Source: WHSW01 sp963828755 (GTDB lineage Bacteria; Actinomycetota; Thermoleophilia; Solirubrobacterales; 70-9). From it: DNA of 64,000 bases. Both the position numbers and the translations under genes were made by a program. Shown in pieces: positions 8,367 through 20,174 of this stretch. The stretch's first letter is position 1; each line of letters begins with the position of its first letter. A model generated the notes under the pieces. The model saw only the letters and a program-made list of their open reading frames with translations. It was not told the DNA's origin and made no database searches. The stretch spans positions 70,572 to 134,571 of the forward strand of contig CAWHFY010000014.1 in NCBI GenBank assembly GCA_963828755.1, in the 5' to 3' direction.

Positions 8367-10237
8367 GTGCGCCAGCCATCCGCGGAAGGGATCCGCGCCG
8401 CGATCAGCCGCAGGCTCAACAGCGTCCGCTACGCGGTCGGCGACGTCTTCTACGTGATCGGCCGCTTCCTGCTCAGCGCGGGACGGCTGCTGATCAGGAT
8501 CCTCGTCTCCATCGGCCGCGGCGCGGCCCGCTTTTGGGGCTCGCTCTCGGTGATCGCGCGGCGGCGTCTGGTCGCCGCGCTCGGGGTCGCGGTGCTGCTG
8601 CTGATCCTGTTCTCGGCGGTGGTGCCGAACCTGCCGTGTCAGCTCCCGGGCGGCGACAGCTGTCCGCCGGGCGACGACGCCGCGGAGCTGGTCCCTGGCG
8701 ACGCGCTCGCCTACCTGCACGCCAACCTCGATCCCGACACCGACGAGTACGCAGCCGCGAGCGAGCTCGCCCACCGGCTGCCGGTGTTCGGCGGCGAACT
8801 GGCCACCCGCGCCACGGCCCTGATCCCGAGCCCGAGCACCGGCCGGCTCGACTTCGACGCCGACGTGCGGCCGTGGTTCGGGGGCGAGGCGGCGGTGGCG
8901 GTGCTCGCCGGCAGCGGTCCGGCCCCCGAGCGGGTCGACCTGCTCGAGGTCGAGGACGGTGACGGCGCGAGCGAGTACGCGAGCTCGCTCGCGGTCGGCG
9001 ACCCCCAGACGTCCGAGTACGAGGGGGTCGAGCTGAGCACAGACCGCAGCGGGGTCGCGACCGCGCAGTTCGACGACTTCCTCGTGATCGGCACCGAGGA
9101 CGGAGTTCGCGCGGTGATCGCGACCGCGACCGGCTCGGACGAGGCCCCGGCGCCGCTCGCCGACGATCGAGACCGCGACCGAGGTCCGCGACGAGCTTCC
9201 CGAGCACCGGTTCGCCGAGGCCTGGGTCTCGGGTGAGGGAATCGACCAGCTGCTGGCGCCCGGGTCCGGGACGCTCTCGACCCTGAGCCCGCTGATCGCG
9301 CCCGGCTCGAGCCGCGGGGTCGCCGCCTCGCTGAGCGCCGGCGACGACGGGCTGGAGCTCGCGATCCGGAGCGCGCTCGACCCCGAGCGCGAGGACGCCT
9401 CGCCCGGCTTCTTCGCCGCCTTCCCGGGCTTCGACCCCAGCCTCGACGACGACCTTCCGGCGCGCACGCTCGCCTACCTCGGGTTCGGGGCCCCGGCCGA
9501 GACGGTCACCGCGCTGCTCTCACAGGCGAGCTCGCAGGCGCCCGGGATCGCGGCGGGCTTCCGCGACCTGGTCCAGGGCATTCGGCGCAGCGCCGACCTC
9601 GACCTCGAGCGCGGCGTGCTCGAGGCACTCGGCGATGAGGCGGCGGTCGCGCTCGAGCCGCCGGCCGGAGGCGACCTCGCGGCCGGGGCTCCGTACGCGC
9701 TCTTCGCGGCCGACGATGTCGACGAGGTCGCCGCCCGCGCCGGGCTCGCGGCGCTCGGCGGGTCGCTGACCCAAGCGCTTGCGCGGCGGCGGCGCTGCGC
9801 CGGCGTTCGGCCAGGAGGATGTCGAAGGAGTGCAGACGAACACGGTCCGCGTCTCGCCGACGGTCGAGCTGACTTACGCCGTCTTCGACGGACTCGCCGC
9901 GATCGCGACCGACCCGGCCGGGGTCGCGGCGATGATCGAGGGCGACGGCGGGCTCGCCGACCAAGACCGCTACCAGCGCGCCACCGACGGCTTCCCCGAC
10001 CAGGTCTCGCTGCAGGCCTACCTCGACCTCGACGGGCTCGTCGCGATCGGCGAGGCAGCCGGTCTGGCCGAGGACCCGCTCTACGCGACCTTCGCCGGCG
10101 ACTTTCGCCGGCTCGAGGCGCTCGGGCTCGCGGTCTCGACCGACGGACGACGTGCTCGCGACCGAACGCCCGACTGCTGGTCGGCGACGAGGCCGAGCAC
10201 GACGACGTCGACCACCAGCCCCGCTCCGACCGACTGA
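8367..10237 (+). CDS. DUF3352-type membrane-anchored protein (several frame breaks)
   Basis: Starts at GTG 8367 with a basic N-terminus, one membrane segment (about residues 65-86, LVAALGVAVLLLILFSAVV) and a long extracytoplasmic part of the DUF3352 type (PGDALAYLHANLDPDTDEY, then FGGEAAVAVL and VSLQAYLDLDGL). The frame breaks near 9165, near 9781 (extra T, GCGCTTGCGCGG) and near 10150. Reading across all three gives one protein of about 620 residues ending TSPAPTD at 10237. Role unknown. A surface or lipoprotein-like quality-control function has been suggested for relatives, but nothing here proves it. Confidence 0.7.
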
Positions 10238-10272
10238 TCCGCGGCCGGTTTGCGTCTAACCTCCTGCGCCAT

Positions 10273-11527
<1,255 letters not shown>

Positions 11528-11540
11528 GCGGCTAGCCGCT

Positions 11541-12074
11541 CTAGCTGGGCGCGCGCTCTGCTTCGCCGGGAGCGTCGTCGCCGAGGCCCTCGGCGGAGCC
11601 GCGGCGCGTGGCGGTGTCGACCATGTGGACGACGTCGCCCGGGTCTGCGACCCCCGCGAAGATGAAGTTGTAGTCGTCGCCGGCCGCGGTGTCGAAGTCG
11701 ACGTTGCCGATCTGCAGCATCCGCTGGACCACGCTCTGCTGGTAGTTGACGTTCTGGACGCGCTCCAGCCGCGTCTCCTGGATCGTCCGCGAGACGATCC
11801 CGCGCTTGATGTGCAGGCGGCGGTTGGTGATCGTGTAGCTGGTCGCGACCCGCTTGACGAACCCGATCAGGATCGTCAGCGCGACCCCGACCAGGGCGAC
11901 GATCGTGACCAGGCCCGTGTCGGTCTCGTCGCCGATCGTCCCGGTGGCGAGCGCGATCAGCAGGCAGATCACGGCGGTGACGGCGATCCCCTTGAGATAG
12001 AAGTCGAGGATCGCCCTCCAGGAAGGGTGGCCCTCGTAGAGGATCTGCTCGCCGGGGTGCAGCTTGGGCGCCAC
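11541..12074 (-). CDS. PH-domain (bPH2, DUF304-like) membrane protein
   Basis: 177 residues. Two adjacent membrane segments (about 28-47 and 57-73) followed by a bacterial PH-like fold (SYTITNRRLHIKRGIVSRTIQETRLERVQNV), as in YdbS/YdbT-type proteins. The acidic tail is not conserved. The start is GTG 12074 on the minus strand. It is preceded by TAGACT exactly 7 nt away, so a leaderless transcript divergent from priA is likely. Function unknown. Confidence 0.7.
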   Translation of the reverse strand: MAPKLHPGEQILYEGHPSWRAILDFYLKGIAVTAVICLLIALATGTIGDETDTGLVTIVALVGVALTILIGFVKRVATSYTITNRRLHIKRGIVSRTIQETRLERVQNVNYQQSVVQRMLQIGNVDFDTAAGDDYNFIFAGVADPGDVVHMVDTATRRGSAEGLGDDAPGEAERAPS

Positions 12075-12081
12075 GGGCGGC

Positions 12082-12127
12082 AGTCTAACCCCGCCGGGGA
12101 CGTCTCCGCCGACGCCGCGCCTACGCT
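12082..12127. promoter_or_regulatory. Divergent leaderless promoters for the PH protein and priA
   Basis: On the minus strand TAGACT (complement of 12082-12087) sits 7 nt before the GTG at 12074. On the plus strand TACGCT (12122-12127) sits 7 nt before the ATG at 12135. Neither gene has a Shine-Dalgarno. Confidence 0.55.
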
Positions 12128-12134
12128 GGCGCCG

Positions 12135-14316
12135 ATGTCGATCGCCAGGGTCGAGCCGCTGACCACCGCCCGCGCGCTACGGGGGCCGTTCGACTACCTG
12201 CTGCCCGAGCGCCTCGGCGAGGTCGGCGTCGGGACCCTGCTCGAGGTCCCGTTCGGGCGCCAGCGCCTGCTCGGGGTCGTGGTCGAGGTCGCCGAGCGCA
12301 GCGAGCTGCCGCCGGAGCGCTTGGCCGAGCCGATCGCGGCGCTCGAGGCCGGCGTCTCGCCGGAGCTGGTCGAGCTCGCGCTCTGGGTGGCGCGGGAGTA
12401 CTGCTCGACCCCGGCGCGTGGCCTCGACCTGGTGCTGCCTCCGGGGACCGGCTCGAGCCGCGGCCAGACCGCGCCGCGGACCGAGATCACCGCCCGCGCG
12501 GCGGGCTCGGCCTCGGTCGCACTCGAGCGCGAGACGCTCGGACCGGTGCAGCGGCGCGCGCTCGAGCTGCTCGTCGGCGCCGAGGCCGAGCTCGGCGGCG
12601 GCGAGCTCGCCGCAGCGGGGATCGCCCGCGACGCGCTGCGCCGGCTCGAGCGCCGCGGCTTGGTCGAGCTCGGCGAGCGCCAGGTGCGCCGGCGCCCGCG
12701 CGGCGCCTCGATCGGCGCCGGCGGCGGGCCGGTCGAGCTCGACCCGGCGCAGCGGCGGGCCCTCGAGCGGATCGTCGCCGGGCTCGACGCGGGCGGGGCG
12801 GAGCTGCTCCTGCACGGGGTCACCGGCTCGGGCAAGACCGAGGTCTACCTCGCCGCCGCCGAGGCGGCGCTGGAGCGCGGCCGCGGGGTGATCATCGGAG
12901 TGCCCGAGATCGGGATGACGCCGCAGGCGGTCTCGCGCTTCGTCTCGCGCTTCGGCGACTCGGTCGCGGTCCTGCACTCGCGCCTCGGAGCCGGCGAGCG
13001 CCGCGACGAGTGGCACCGGCTGCGCGACGGCGAGGCGCGGATCTGCGTCGGGCCGCGCTCGGCGGTCTTCGCGCCGATCGCCGGCCTCGGCCTGATCGTC
13101 GTCGACGAGGAGCACGACGCCTCCTACAAGCAGGAGGGCGACCCGCGCTACGACGCCCGCGAGGTCGCCCGCCGGCGCGCCGCACAGAACGGCGCCGCGC
13201 TCGTGCTCGGCTCGGCGACCCCGCGGCCGGAGAGCTGGCTCGAGCTCGAGCGGATCGAGCTGCTGCGAGCGCGTCGACGGGCGCCCGATGCCGGCGGTCG
13301 AGGTGCTGGACATGCGCGGTCGCGACGGCCGCGAGGGACCGCTTCATCCGCGCACGCGGGCGGCGCTCGCCGCGCTGCGCGGCGGCGCCGGCAAGGCGAT
13401 CGTGCTCGTCAACCGCCGCGGCTGGGCCCCGTATCTGGCCTGCCGCGGCTGCGGCTGGGCGGCGGAGTGCCCGAGCTGCGACGTCTCGCTGGTCGTCCAC
13501 CGCGCGGGCGAGGGCCTGCGCTGTCACCACTGCGGCCACGCCGAGCCGCTGCCGCGCGAGTGCCCGGAGTGCGGCTCGGTGACCCTGGCCCGCGCCGGCG
13601 CGGGCAGCCAGCGGATCGAGGACGAGATCGCCGCCGCCGCGGCGCCCCTGCCGGTCTTTCGCCTCGACGCCGACAGCACCGCTCGGCAGGGCGGCCACCT
13701 CGAGATCCTCGAGCGCTTCCAGGCGGCCGAGTCCGGGGTCCTGGTCGGGACGCAGATGGTCGCCAAGGGGCACGACTTCCCCGACGTCGTGCTCGGGGTC
13801 GTGATCGACGCCGACTCGACCCTGCGGTTTCCCGACCTGCGGGCGGAGGAGCGCACCTTCGCGCTCGTCGCCCAGCTCGCCGGGCGCAGCGGCCGCGGCG
13901 GGCGCGCCGGCCGGGTGCTGGTGCAGACGCTCGCGCCGGAGGCCGAGGCGATCGTTCGTGCCGCCGCCCACGACGCCGAGGGCTTTCTCGCCGGCGAGCT
14001 CGAGCGTCGCCGCGAGCTCGGCTACCCGCCGTTCGCCCACCTGATCCGGGTCGAGCTCTCGCACCCGGACGCCGCGAAGCTCGACCCCGCGGCCGCCGGC
14101 CTGCGCGACGCGCTCGTCGCCGGGCTGCCCGAGGGCGCGGTCGCGCTCGGGCCGGCGCCCCGATTTCGACTGCGCGGCCGCGAGCGGCGCCAGATCGTGA
14201 TCAAGGCGCCCGAGCGCGGCCCCGCGGTCGCGGTGATCCGGGAGGTCGTCCACGCGGAGGCGCGCGCCGGGCGACTGCGCGAGATCAAGCTCTCGGTCGA
14301 CGTCGACTCGCAGTAG
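12135..14316 (+). CDS. priA: Primosomal protein N' (PriA helicase family, one frame break)
   Basis: About 727 residues after repair. N-terminal DNA-binding part (FDYLLPERLG), then superfamily II helicase motifs GVTGSGKTEV (Walker A), DEEHDASYKQ and GSATPRPES, a zinc-binding region with paired Cys (CRGCGWAAECPSC, CHHCGHAEPLPRECPECG), and VGTQMVAKGHDFPDV and LAGRSGRGGRAG. The frame breaks near 13270 (extra C in CTGCTGCGAGCGC). Actinobacterial PriA proteins can lack helicase activity, but here the Walker A and DEEH motifs are intact. TACGCT lies 7 nt before the ATG. Confidence 0.88.
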
Positions 14317-14348
14317 CGCGCGCCCGGTCGCCGCGCGAGCCGCCGAAA

Positions 14349-14361
14349 TACACTCGGTTGC
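14349..14361 (+). promoter_or_regulatory. Leaderless promoter -10 box for def
   Basis: TACACT at 14349-14354, then 7 nt, then ATG 14362. No Shine-Dalgarno is present in between. Confidence 0.5.
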
Positions 14362-14994
14362 ATGTCCGAGGCAACCGAAGACCAGCTCGAGGAGGAGACC
14401 ACCGAGGTCGCCGAGCCGCGGCCCGAGGGTGGGCTGACCGAGGACGAGCGCGAGCGCCGCGCCGCCGCGCTCTCCCACGTGGTCACCTTCGGCGACCCGG
14501 TGCTGCGCTCGCGCGCCTCCGAGATCGCCGAGTTCGGGCCGGACCTCGCCGCCGAGGCGGCGCGCATGGTCGAGATCATGCGCGGCGCGATGGGCGTCGG
14601 TCTGGCCGCGACCCAGCTCGGCGCGCTGCGCCGGCTGCTCGTCTTCCAGGCCAGCCCGGACGGTCCCGCGACCGCCGTCGTCAACCCGCAGGTCGAGTGG
14701 CTGTCCGAAGAGCTCGCGACCGCCGAGGAGGGCTGCCTCAGCCTGCCCGGGATCGGGCTCGACGTCGAGCGGGCCCTGCACGCCCGGGTCAGCGGCGTCG
14801 ACGTCGAGGGCGAGTCGCTGCTGCTCGAGGCCTCGGGGCTCGAGGCGCGGGTGCTCCAGCACGAGATCGACCACCTCGACGGCGTCCTGATCATCGACCG
14901 GACCACGCGCGAGCAGCGCAAGGGGGCGCTGCGGGCGCTGCGCGAGGGCACCAGCTACAGCCCGGAGCCCGATCCCGAGCCCGACGACGGGTGA
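14362..14994 (+). CDS. def: Peptide deformylase
   Basis: 210 residues; removes the formyl group from nascent proteins. All three signature motifs are present: GVGLAATQ, EGCLSLP and QHEIDHLDG (metal-binding Cys and two His). An acidic N-terminal extension of about 35 residues precedes the domain, and an acidic tail follows it. The stop overlaps the GTG start of fmt by 4 nt, the usual def-fmt pairing that couples formylation and deformylation. Confidence 0.92.
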   Translation: MSEATEDQLEEETTEVAEPRPEGGLTEDERERRAAALSHVVTFGDPVLRSRASEIAEFGPDLAAEAARMVEIMRGAMGVGLAATQLGALRRLLVFQASPDGPATAVVNPQVEWLSEELATAEEGCLSLPGIGLDVERALHARVSGVDVEGESLLLEASGLEARVLQHEIDHLDGVLIIDRTTREQRKGALRALREGTSYSPEPDPEPDDG

Positions 14995-15894
14995 GGGTCG
15001 TCTACCTCGGTACCTCGGACTTCGCCGCCGCCGTCCTGCGCGGGCTCGCCGCCAGCCCGCACCGCCCGGCGCTCGTGGTCACGCCGCCCGACAGCCGCCG
15101 CGGCCGCGGGCGCCGCGCCGCGCCGGCGCCGGCCGCCGCGGCCGCCGCGGAGCTCGGGGTCGACGTGCTGCGCACCGAGTCGACCGAGAGCGATGAGGCG
15201 CTCGAGCGGATCCGCGCCGCCGAGGCCCGAGCTGGGCGTCGTCTGCGCCTTCGGCCAGCTGTTGCGCGAGCCGCTGCTGAGCGAGCTCGAGCTGCTCAAC
15301 GTGCACCCGTCGCTGCTGCCACGCTGGCGGGGAGCTGCGCCGATCGAGCGCGCGATCATGGCCGGCGATGCCGAGACCGGGGTGTCGATCATGCGGGTCA
15401 CCGCCGGCCTCGACTCCGGCCCGGTTGCGCTCGCGCGAGGCGGTGGCGATCGGCGACGACGACTTCGGCCGGCTCTCCGAGCGCCTCGAGGACCTCGGCA
15501 CCCGGCTGCTGGTCGAGGCGCTCGACCGCCGCGCCGCCGGCCCGATCGAGTTCACCGAGCAGGACGACGCGCGGCGACCTACGCGGAGAAGATCGGCCCC
15601 GAGGACCGGCGCCTCGACCCGGGCGCGACCGCGATCGAGCTCGAGCGCCGCGTGCGGGCGCTTCACCCGCATATCGGCGCCCACCTCGAGCTCGCCGGCG
15701 GTGAGCGGCTCGGGGTCGACGTCGCCCACGCGGAGCCCGGGGAGCTGGAGGCCGGAACGCTCGACGCCGAGGGCGGCCTGCGGCTCGGCTGCGGCGACGG
15801 GGTGCTCAGGCTCGAGCGCGTGAAGCCGGCGGGCCGGCGGCCGATGGACGCGGAGGCCTATCTGCGCGGGCACTCGGTGCCCGAGCTCGCGTGA
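14991..15894 (+). CDS. fmt: Methionyl-tRNA formyltransferase (three frame breaks)
   Basis: Formylates initiator Met-tRNA using 10-formyl-THF. N-terminus VRVVYLGTSDFAAAVL from GTG 14991; then VVCAFGQLLREPLL and NVHPSLLPRWRGAAPIERAI, with the catalytic Asn-His-Ser region, and the C-terminal RNA-binding domain ending at TGA 15894. The frame breaks near 15223, 15438 and 15573. Each is a single-base difference and the homologous sequence resumes at once. Repaired length is about 300 residues. The stop overlaps the GTG of rsmB. Confidence 0.85.
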
Positions 15895-17267
15895 GCGCCG
15901 CGGTCACGCCGGCGCGGGCGCTCGCCTACGAGATCCTCCGCCGAACGTTCGAGGACGGGGCGTGGACCGACCGCGCATTCACAGCGGGGGCGAGCCGCGC
16001 CGCGCTCGACGGCCGCGAGCTGGCGCAGGCGCGGCGGCTCACCTACGGATCGGTGCAACGGCGCGCGACCACCGACCACATCGTCGCCGCGCTCGCCGGG
16101 CGCCGCGGCGGCCGCGTCGACGCCGCCGCGATCGCCGCGCTGCGGCTCGGCCTCTACGAGCTGCTGTTCTCCGAGACGGCCGATCACGCCGCGGTCGACC
16201 AGGCGGTCGAGCTCGCCAAGCAGGGGATGCGCCGGACGGGCGGTGCCGGGCGGGCGCGAGCCGCGAGCGGCTTCGTCAACGCGATCCTGCGCCGCGCCGC
16301 CGCCGAGCGCGATGAGCTGCTCGGGGCGCTCGACGATTCGACCCCGGCTGGGGCCGCGATCGCCCACTCGTACCCGGCGTGGCTCGCCGAGCTGTGGTGG
16401 GAGGAGCTCGGCGAGGCCGAGGCGCGGCTGCTGATGGCGGCGATGAACGAGCCCGCGGAAACCGCCTTCCGGGTCAACACGCTGCGCGCCGACCCGGCGA
16501 CGGTCGCGGCCGACCTGCGGGCCGCCGGGGTCGAGGTCGAGGGGCCGGGAGCGGGCGGGCTGCTCGATCCGGCCGATTGCCTGGTCGTCGAGACCGCCGG
16601 CGAGCCGGTGGGCGCGAGGGCGGCGACCGGGGAGCTGATTCCCCAGTCGCGCGGCTCGCAGGCCGTGGTCGCGGTGCTCGACCCGCAGCCGGGCGACCGG
16701 GTGCTCGACCTGTGCGCCGGGCCCGGGATCAAAACGACGGCGATCGCGGCGCGGATGGGCGACCGCGGCGAGCTGGTCTCGGTCGAGCACGACCCGCGCC
16801 GGGCCGCCGAGATCGAGGCGCTGTGTGCCCGCGCCGGTGTGACCTGCGCCCGGGTCGAGGTCGCCGACGCGACCGAGGCCGACCTCGGATCGGGCTACGA
16901 TCGCATCCTCTTGGACCCGCCCTGCTCAGACCTGGGAACGCTCGCCTCGCGCCCCGACGCGCGCTGGCGGAAGGCGCCCGAGGACACCGAACGCCTCGCC
17001 GCGTTGCAGCGCCGGCTGCTGGTTCGCGCCGCTCGAGCGCTCGCCCCGGGCGGCGCGCTCACCTACTCGACCTGCACGATCTCGGCCCGCGAGAACGAGG
17101 CGGTCGCGGGCGGGCTCGGCGAGTACGTGGGCGGTGTGGAGCCGGACGAGCTCTCGGTCGCCGAGCGGCGGCTCGCCGCCCGCGCCGACAAGCGCTTCCT
17201 GCAGTTGCTGCCCGAGCGCGACTCGACCACCGGCTTCTTCATCGCCCGCTTCCGGAGGGCCGCCTGA
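15891..17267 (+). CDS. rsmB: 16S rRNA m5C967 methyltransferase RsmB
   Basis: 458 residues. The N-terminal NusB-like RNA-binding domain (ALAYEILRRTFEDGAW, about 1-140) is fused to a SAM-dependent methyltransferase domain with DLCAGPGIKTTA (SAM loop), DPPCSDLG and YSTCT, the two active-site Cys regions of m5C methyltransferases. The start is GTG 15891, overlapping the fmt stop; the end overlaps the next gene by one base. The def-fmt-rsmB order is the standard one. Confidence 0.9.
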   Translation: MSAAVTPARALAYEILRRTFEDGAWTDRAFTAGASRAALDGRELAQARRLTYGSVQRRATTDHIVAALAGRRGGRVDAAAIAALRLGLYELLFSETADHAAVDQAVELAKQGMRRTGGAGRARAASGFVNAILRRAAAERDELLGALDDSTPAGAAIAHSYPAWLAELWWEELGEAEARLLMAAMNEPAETAFRVNTLRADPATVAADLRAAGVEVEGPGAGGLLDPADCLVVETAGEPVGARAATGELIPQSRGSQAVVAVLDPQPGDRVLDLCAGPGIKTTAIAARMGDRGELVSVEHDPRRAAEIEALCARAGVTCARVEVADATEADLGSGYDRILLDPPCSDLGTLASRPDARWRKAPEDTERLAALQRRLLVRAARALAPGGALTYSTCTISARENEAVAGGLGEYVGGVEPDELSVAERRLAARADKRFLQLLPERDSTTGFFIARFRRAA

Positions 17268-17494
17268 TGGCCGACGACCGCGCGATCCGCCGGCCCTCGT
17301 GCCCGGGCTGCGGCGAGCCCTGGCTGCGGCCGACCCAGCTCCCCGGGCGCTACCGCTGCGTCTTCTGCCTGCGCCGCTACGAGCTCGTCTCGGGGTGTCC
17401 CAACTGCGGCGAGCACCAGACGATGGTCAGGATGTCCGCCGATGAGGACCTGCTCTGCCAGCACTGCGGCCACTCGATGCTGACCCCAGTATGA
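17267..17494 (+). CDS. Small zinc-ribbon protein of unknown function
   Basis: 75 residues with four CxxC knuckles (CPGCGEPW, CVFCLRRY, CPNCGEH, CQHCGHS), enough for two zinc ribbons. It lies between rsmB and rpe with one-base and ATGA overlaps on either side, so it is co-transcribed. No catalytic motif is visible. Possible roles are a small RNA- or DNA-binding adaptor; I cannot assign one. Confidence 0.7.
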   Translation: MADDRAIRRPSCPGCGEPWLRPTQLPGRYRCVFCLRRYELVSGCPNCGEHQTMVRMSADEDLLCQHCGHSMLTPV

Positions 17495-18175
17495 GCGCCC
17501 GACCCCCCGCCTACGAGGGCCGGCGGATCGCGCCGTCGATCCTCTCGGCCGACTTCGCGCGGCTGGGCGACCGGGTCGCCGAGGTGCTCGACGCCGGGCG
17601 CGCGGGTGATCCACGTCGACGTTATGGACGGCCACTTCGTCCCCCCGATCACGATCGGGCCGCTGGTCGCCGGGGCGATCGCCGACCAGGTCCACGAGGC
17701 GGGCGGGGCGGTCGACGTCCACCTGATGATCGAGAACCCGGACCGCCACGTCGCCGAGTTCGCGCGCGCCGGCGCCGACTCGATCACGTTCCACGTCGAG
17801 GCGACCCCCCACGCGAACCGGGTCCTCAACCTGATCCGCGAGGAGGGCTGCCTGGCCGGGATCGCCCTCAACCCGGCGACGCCGCCGGAGGCGCTCTCCG
17901 AGCTCGCCGGCGTCGCCGACCTCGTCCTGTGCATGTCGGTCAACCCGGGCTGGGGCGGCCAGTCGTTCATCGACGGCTCGCCGGCGAAGCTGCGGCGCCT
18001 TGGCGAGCTGCTCCCGGAAGCTCTGCACGAGGTCGATGGCGGCGTCGACCCGACGACCGCGAGCAGCGTCGCCGACGCCGGGGCGACCCTGCTGGTCGCC
18101 GGCTCGGCGATCTTCGGCAGGCCCGATCCGGCCGCCGCGTACGCCGAGCTCGCCGGCGCGGCCGGCGCCGCCTAG
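17491..18175 (+). CDS. rpe: Ribulose-phosphate 3-epimerase (one frame break)
   Basis: TIM-barrel epimerase interconverting ribulose 5-phosphate and xylulose 5-phosphate. APSILSADFARLG at the N-terminus, then HVDVMDGHFVPPITIGP with the metal His and Asp, DVHLMIENP, MSVNPGWGGQSFI and EVDGGVDPTTA. One extra G near 17603 (GCCGGGCGCGCGG) breaks the frame between LDAG and VIHVDVMDG. ATG 17491 overlaps the zinc-ribbon gene. The repaired protein is about 227 residues. Confidence 0.88.
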
Positions 18176-18185
18176 CCCGAGCCGC

Positions 18186-20037
18186 TCAGCGCCCCGGCGG
18201 TGCGGGGGCGGTCAGGGCGCCGGCGAGCTCCTGCCACCAGGCGCGGTCGGCCGTGGAGATCCCCGGGCGGGCGACCCGGCGCGCGCACCACTCGGCGAGG
18301 TTGCGGCGGCTGCCGACCGCGAGCAGGTCCGCGCCGGTCGCCGCGTAGCGGCCGTCGGCGAGCGCGACCAGGGCGCCGTTGCCGTCGCGGCGCACTCGCA
18401 GGCGCTTGGCGACCGGGACCCCCTGGATCAGCTCCGGCGAGCCGAGGTCGCCGTCCTCCGGACGCCACGGCCGCACGGTGAACACCTGGGGCGCCCCGCG
18501 CGGCGGCAGCGCCGTCGACGCTCGGCTCCCCGAGCGGGCCGTTGCGCCAGCGCCCGGCGAGCTGCTGCACGGCGTCGAGCGCCTCGAGCCTGGCGACGAT
18601 GTGGAGCTCGTCGCCGACCTCGAGCTCGGTCGAGCCGCGTGGCGGGAGCGCCTCGCCGTTGCGGACGATCAAGTTGACGAGCGCCTCGCGCGGCAGGTCG
18701 AGGTCCTTCGCCATCACCCCAGCGGCGGCGTCTCCCGGCCGGATGCGCCAGACGAACGACTCGGCGCCGAGCTCCCGGATGATCCCGGTCTCGATCAGCG
18801 GCGGCGGCAGGGTCGGCTCGTCGCTGACCACCCCGAGGCGCTTTGCCAGCGGCTCGAAGGTCGCCCCCTGAACGAGGGTTGATGTCACGACCACGAAGAA
18901 GATCGAGTTGAAGATCAGCTCGTTGTCGCCAACCCCGGCGACGACCGGGAACGTCGCCAGCCAGATCGGAATCGCCCCGCGCAGGCCGGCCCAGCCGAGC
19001 ATCAGCCGCTCGCGGTTGTTGAACGGCGAGAAGACGCTGGCGACGAAGGCCGCGAGCGGGCGGGCGATGAAGATCAGCGCCGCCGAGAGCAGCAGGGCCT
19101 CGCCGGCGACCTCGCCGAGACCGCTCGGGAAGACGAGCAGGCCCAGCAGCGCGAAGAGCGAGATCTGCGCGACCCATGAGAGGCCCTGGTGGAAGGCGAT
19201 CACGGTCGGCTTCGCGGGGACCGGGCCGGTGCCGAGAATCAGCGCGGCGATGTAGACGGACAGAAACCCGGAGCCGTGGACGAGCTCGGGCAGGCCGTAG
19301 GCGATGGCGACGGTCGCGATCGAGGCGACCGGGTAGAGGCCGGGATTGGGCAGATCGAGGTTGCGAAAGCACCAGCGCGCGCCGTAGCCGATCGCGATCC
19401 CGAAGGCGACCCCGAGCGCGAGCTTGACGACGAGGCTGCCGGCCATGTCGGCGATCCCGTAACCGGGATCCTGGATCCATTCGATGAAGCCGGTTACGAG
19501 CAGCAGGGCGACCGGGTCGTTCATCCCCGACTCGCCCTCGAGCGCGCGGGCCAGCGGCTTGCTCAGGTGGGATCCGCGCAGGACGGCGAAGATCGCGGCG
19601 CTGTCGGTGGCGGCGACGGCGCCGCCAATCAGCATCCCCTCGAGGGTCGAGAGGTCGAAGAGCCAGACGGCGACGAAGCCGGTGATCACGGCGGTGATCA
19701 CCGTCCCGATCGTCGCCAGCGAGACCGCGGTGCCGAGGACCGGCCGGATCTCGCCCCAGCCGGCGGTCAGGCCGCCCTCGAACAGGATCAGGATCAGGCC
19801 GATCGTCCCGAGCGTCTGCGCCAGGTCGTAGTTCTCGAACTCGATCCCGCCGACTCCCTCGGAGCCGAGCAGCATGCCGAGGCCGAGGAAGAGCAGCAGG
19901 CCCGGCACGCGAACCCGATCGGCGACCTTCGCCGCGAGCAGGCCGGTTGCCAGCAAGAGGCCGGCGATCAGGATCAGCTCATAGTCCGACAAGGGGGGAA
20001 GGTACCGGGCTAGCTCGCCTCGTCGGCGAGCGCTCAT
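18186..20037 (-). CDS. CPA1-type Na+ or K+/H+ antiporter with RCK-C domain (one frame break)
   Basis: About 617 residues after repair. Twelve or so membrane segments in residues 18-390, with the ion-translocation motif GESGMNDPVALLL and the antiporter signature LGWAGLRGAIPIWLA. A TrkA-C (RCK-C) domain follows (FVWRIRPGDAAAGVMAKDLDLP to LEVGDELHIVARLEAL cut short here), as in NhaP2-like K+/H+ antiporters. The frame breaks near 18512; the next frame carries a further ~110-residue C-terminal region (VFTVRPWRPEDG, LAEWCARRVARPG) ending at 18186. Substrate ion cannot be told. Convergent with rpe. Confidence 0.8.
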
Positions 20038-20142
20038 CGGCGCGGCGGTAGAGGAGCATCAGCAGGGCGAAGCGCGCGCCTGGGGCTCGTCGGCCATGCC
20101 GTCACGGTACCGTCGCGGCGCCGAGAGCGAGATGGAGTATCG

Positions 20143-20158
20143 TTGACTGACTAGTCAA
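20143..20158. promoter_or_regulatory. Inverted repeat, possible operator upstream of ribD
   Basis: TTGACT and AGTCAA (20143-20148 and 20153-20158) flank a 4-nt spacer, and TGACTAGTCA (20148-20157) is itself a perfect 10-bp palindrome. It lies 17-32 nt before the ribD ATG, in the divergent gap with the antiporter gene. The shape resembles TetR-family operators, but no regulator gene lies nearby. Confidence 0.4.
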
Positions 20159-20174
20159 TCAGGCCGCTGATTCG

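Noticed and set aside
10238..10272. SAM riboswitch before metK
   Set aside because: The gap is only 35 nt and holds a TAACCT box near the ATG, leaving no room for an aptamer.
20038..20174. FMN riboswitch before ribD
   Set aside because: Conserved FMN (RFN) boxes were not recognised in the 137-nt gap and no terminator hairpin was found; a covariance search could still overturn this.
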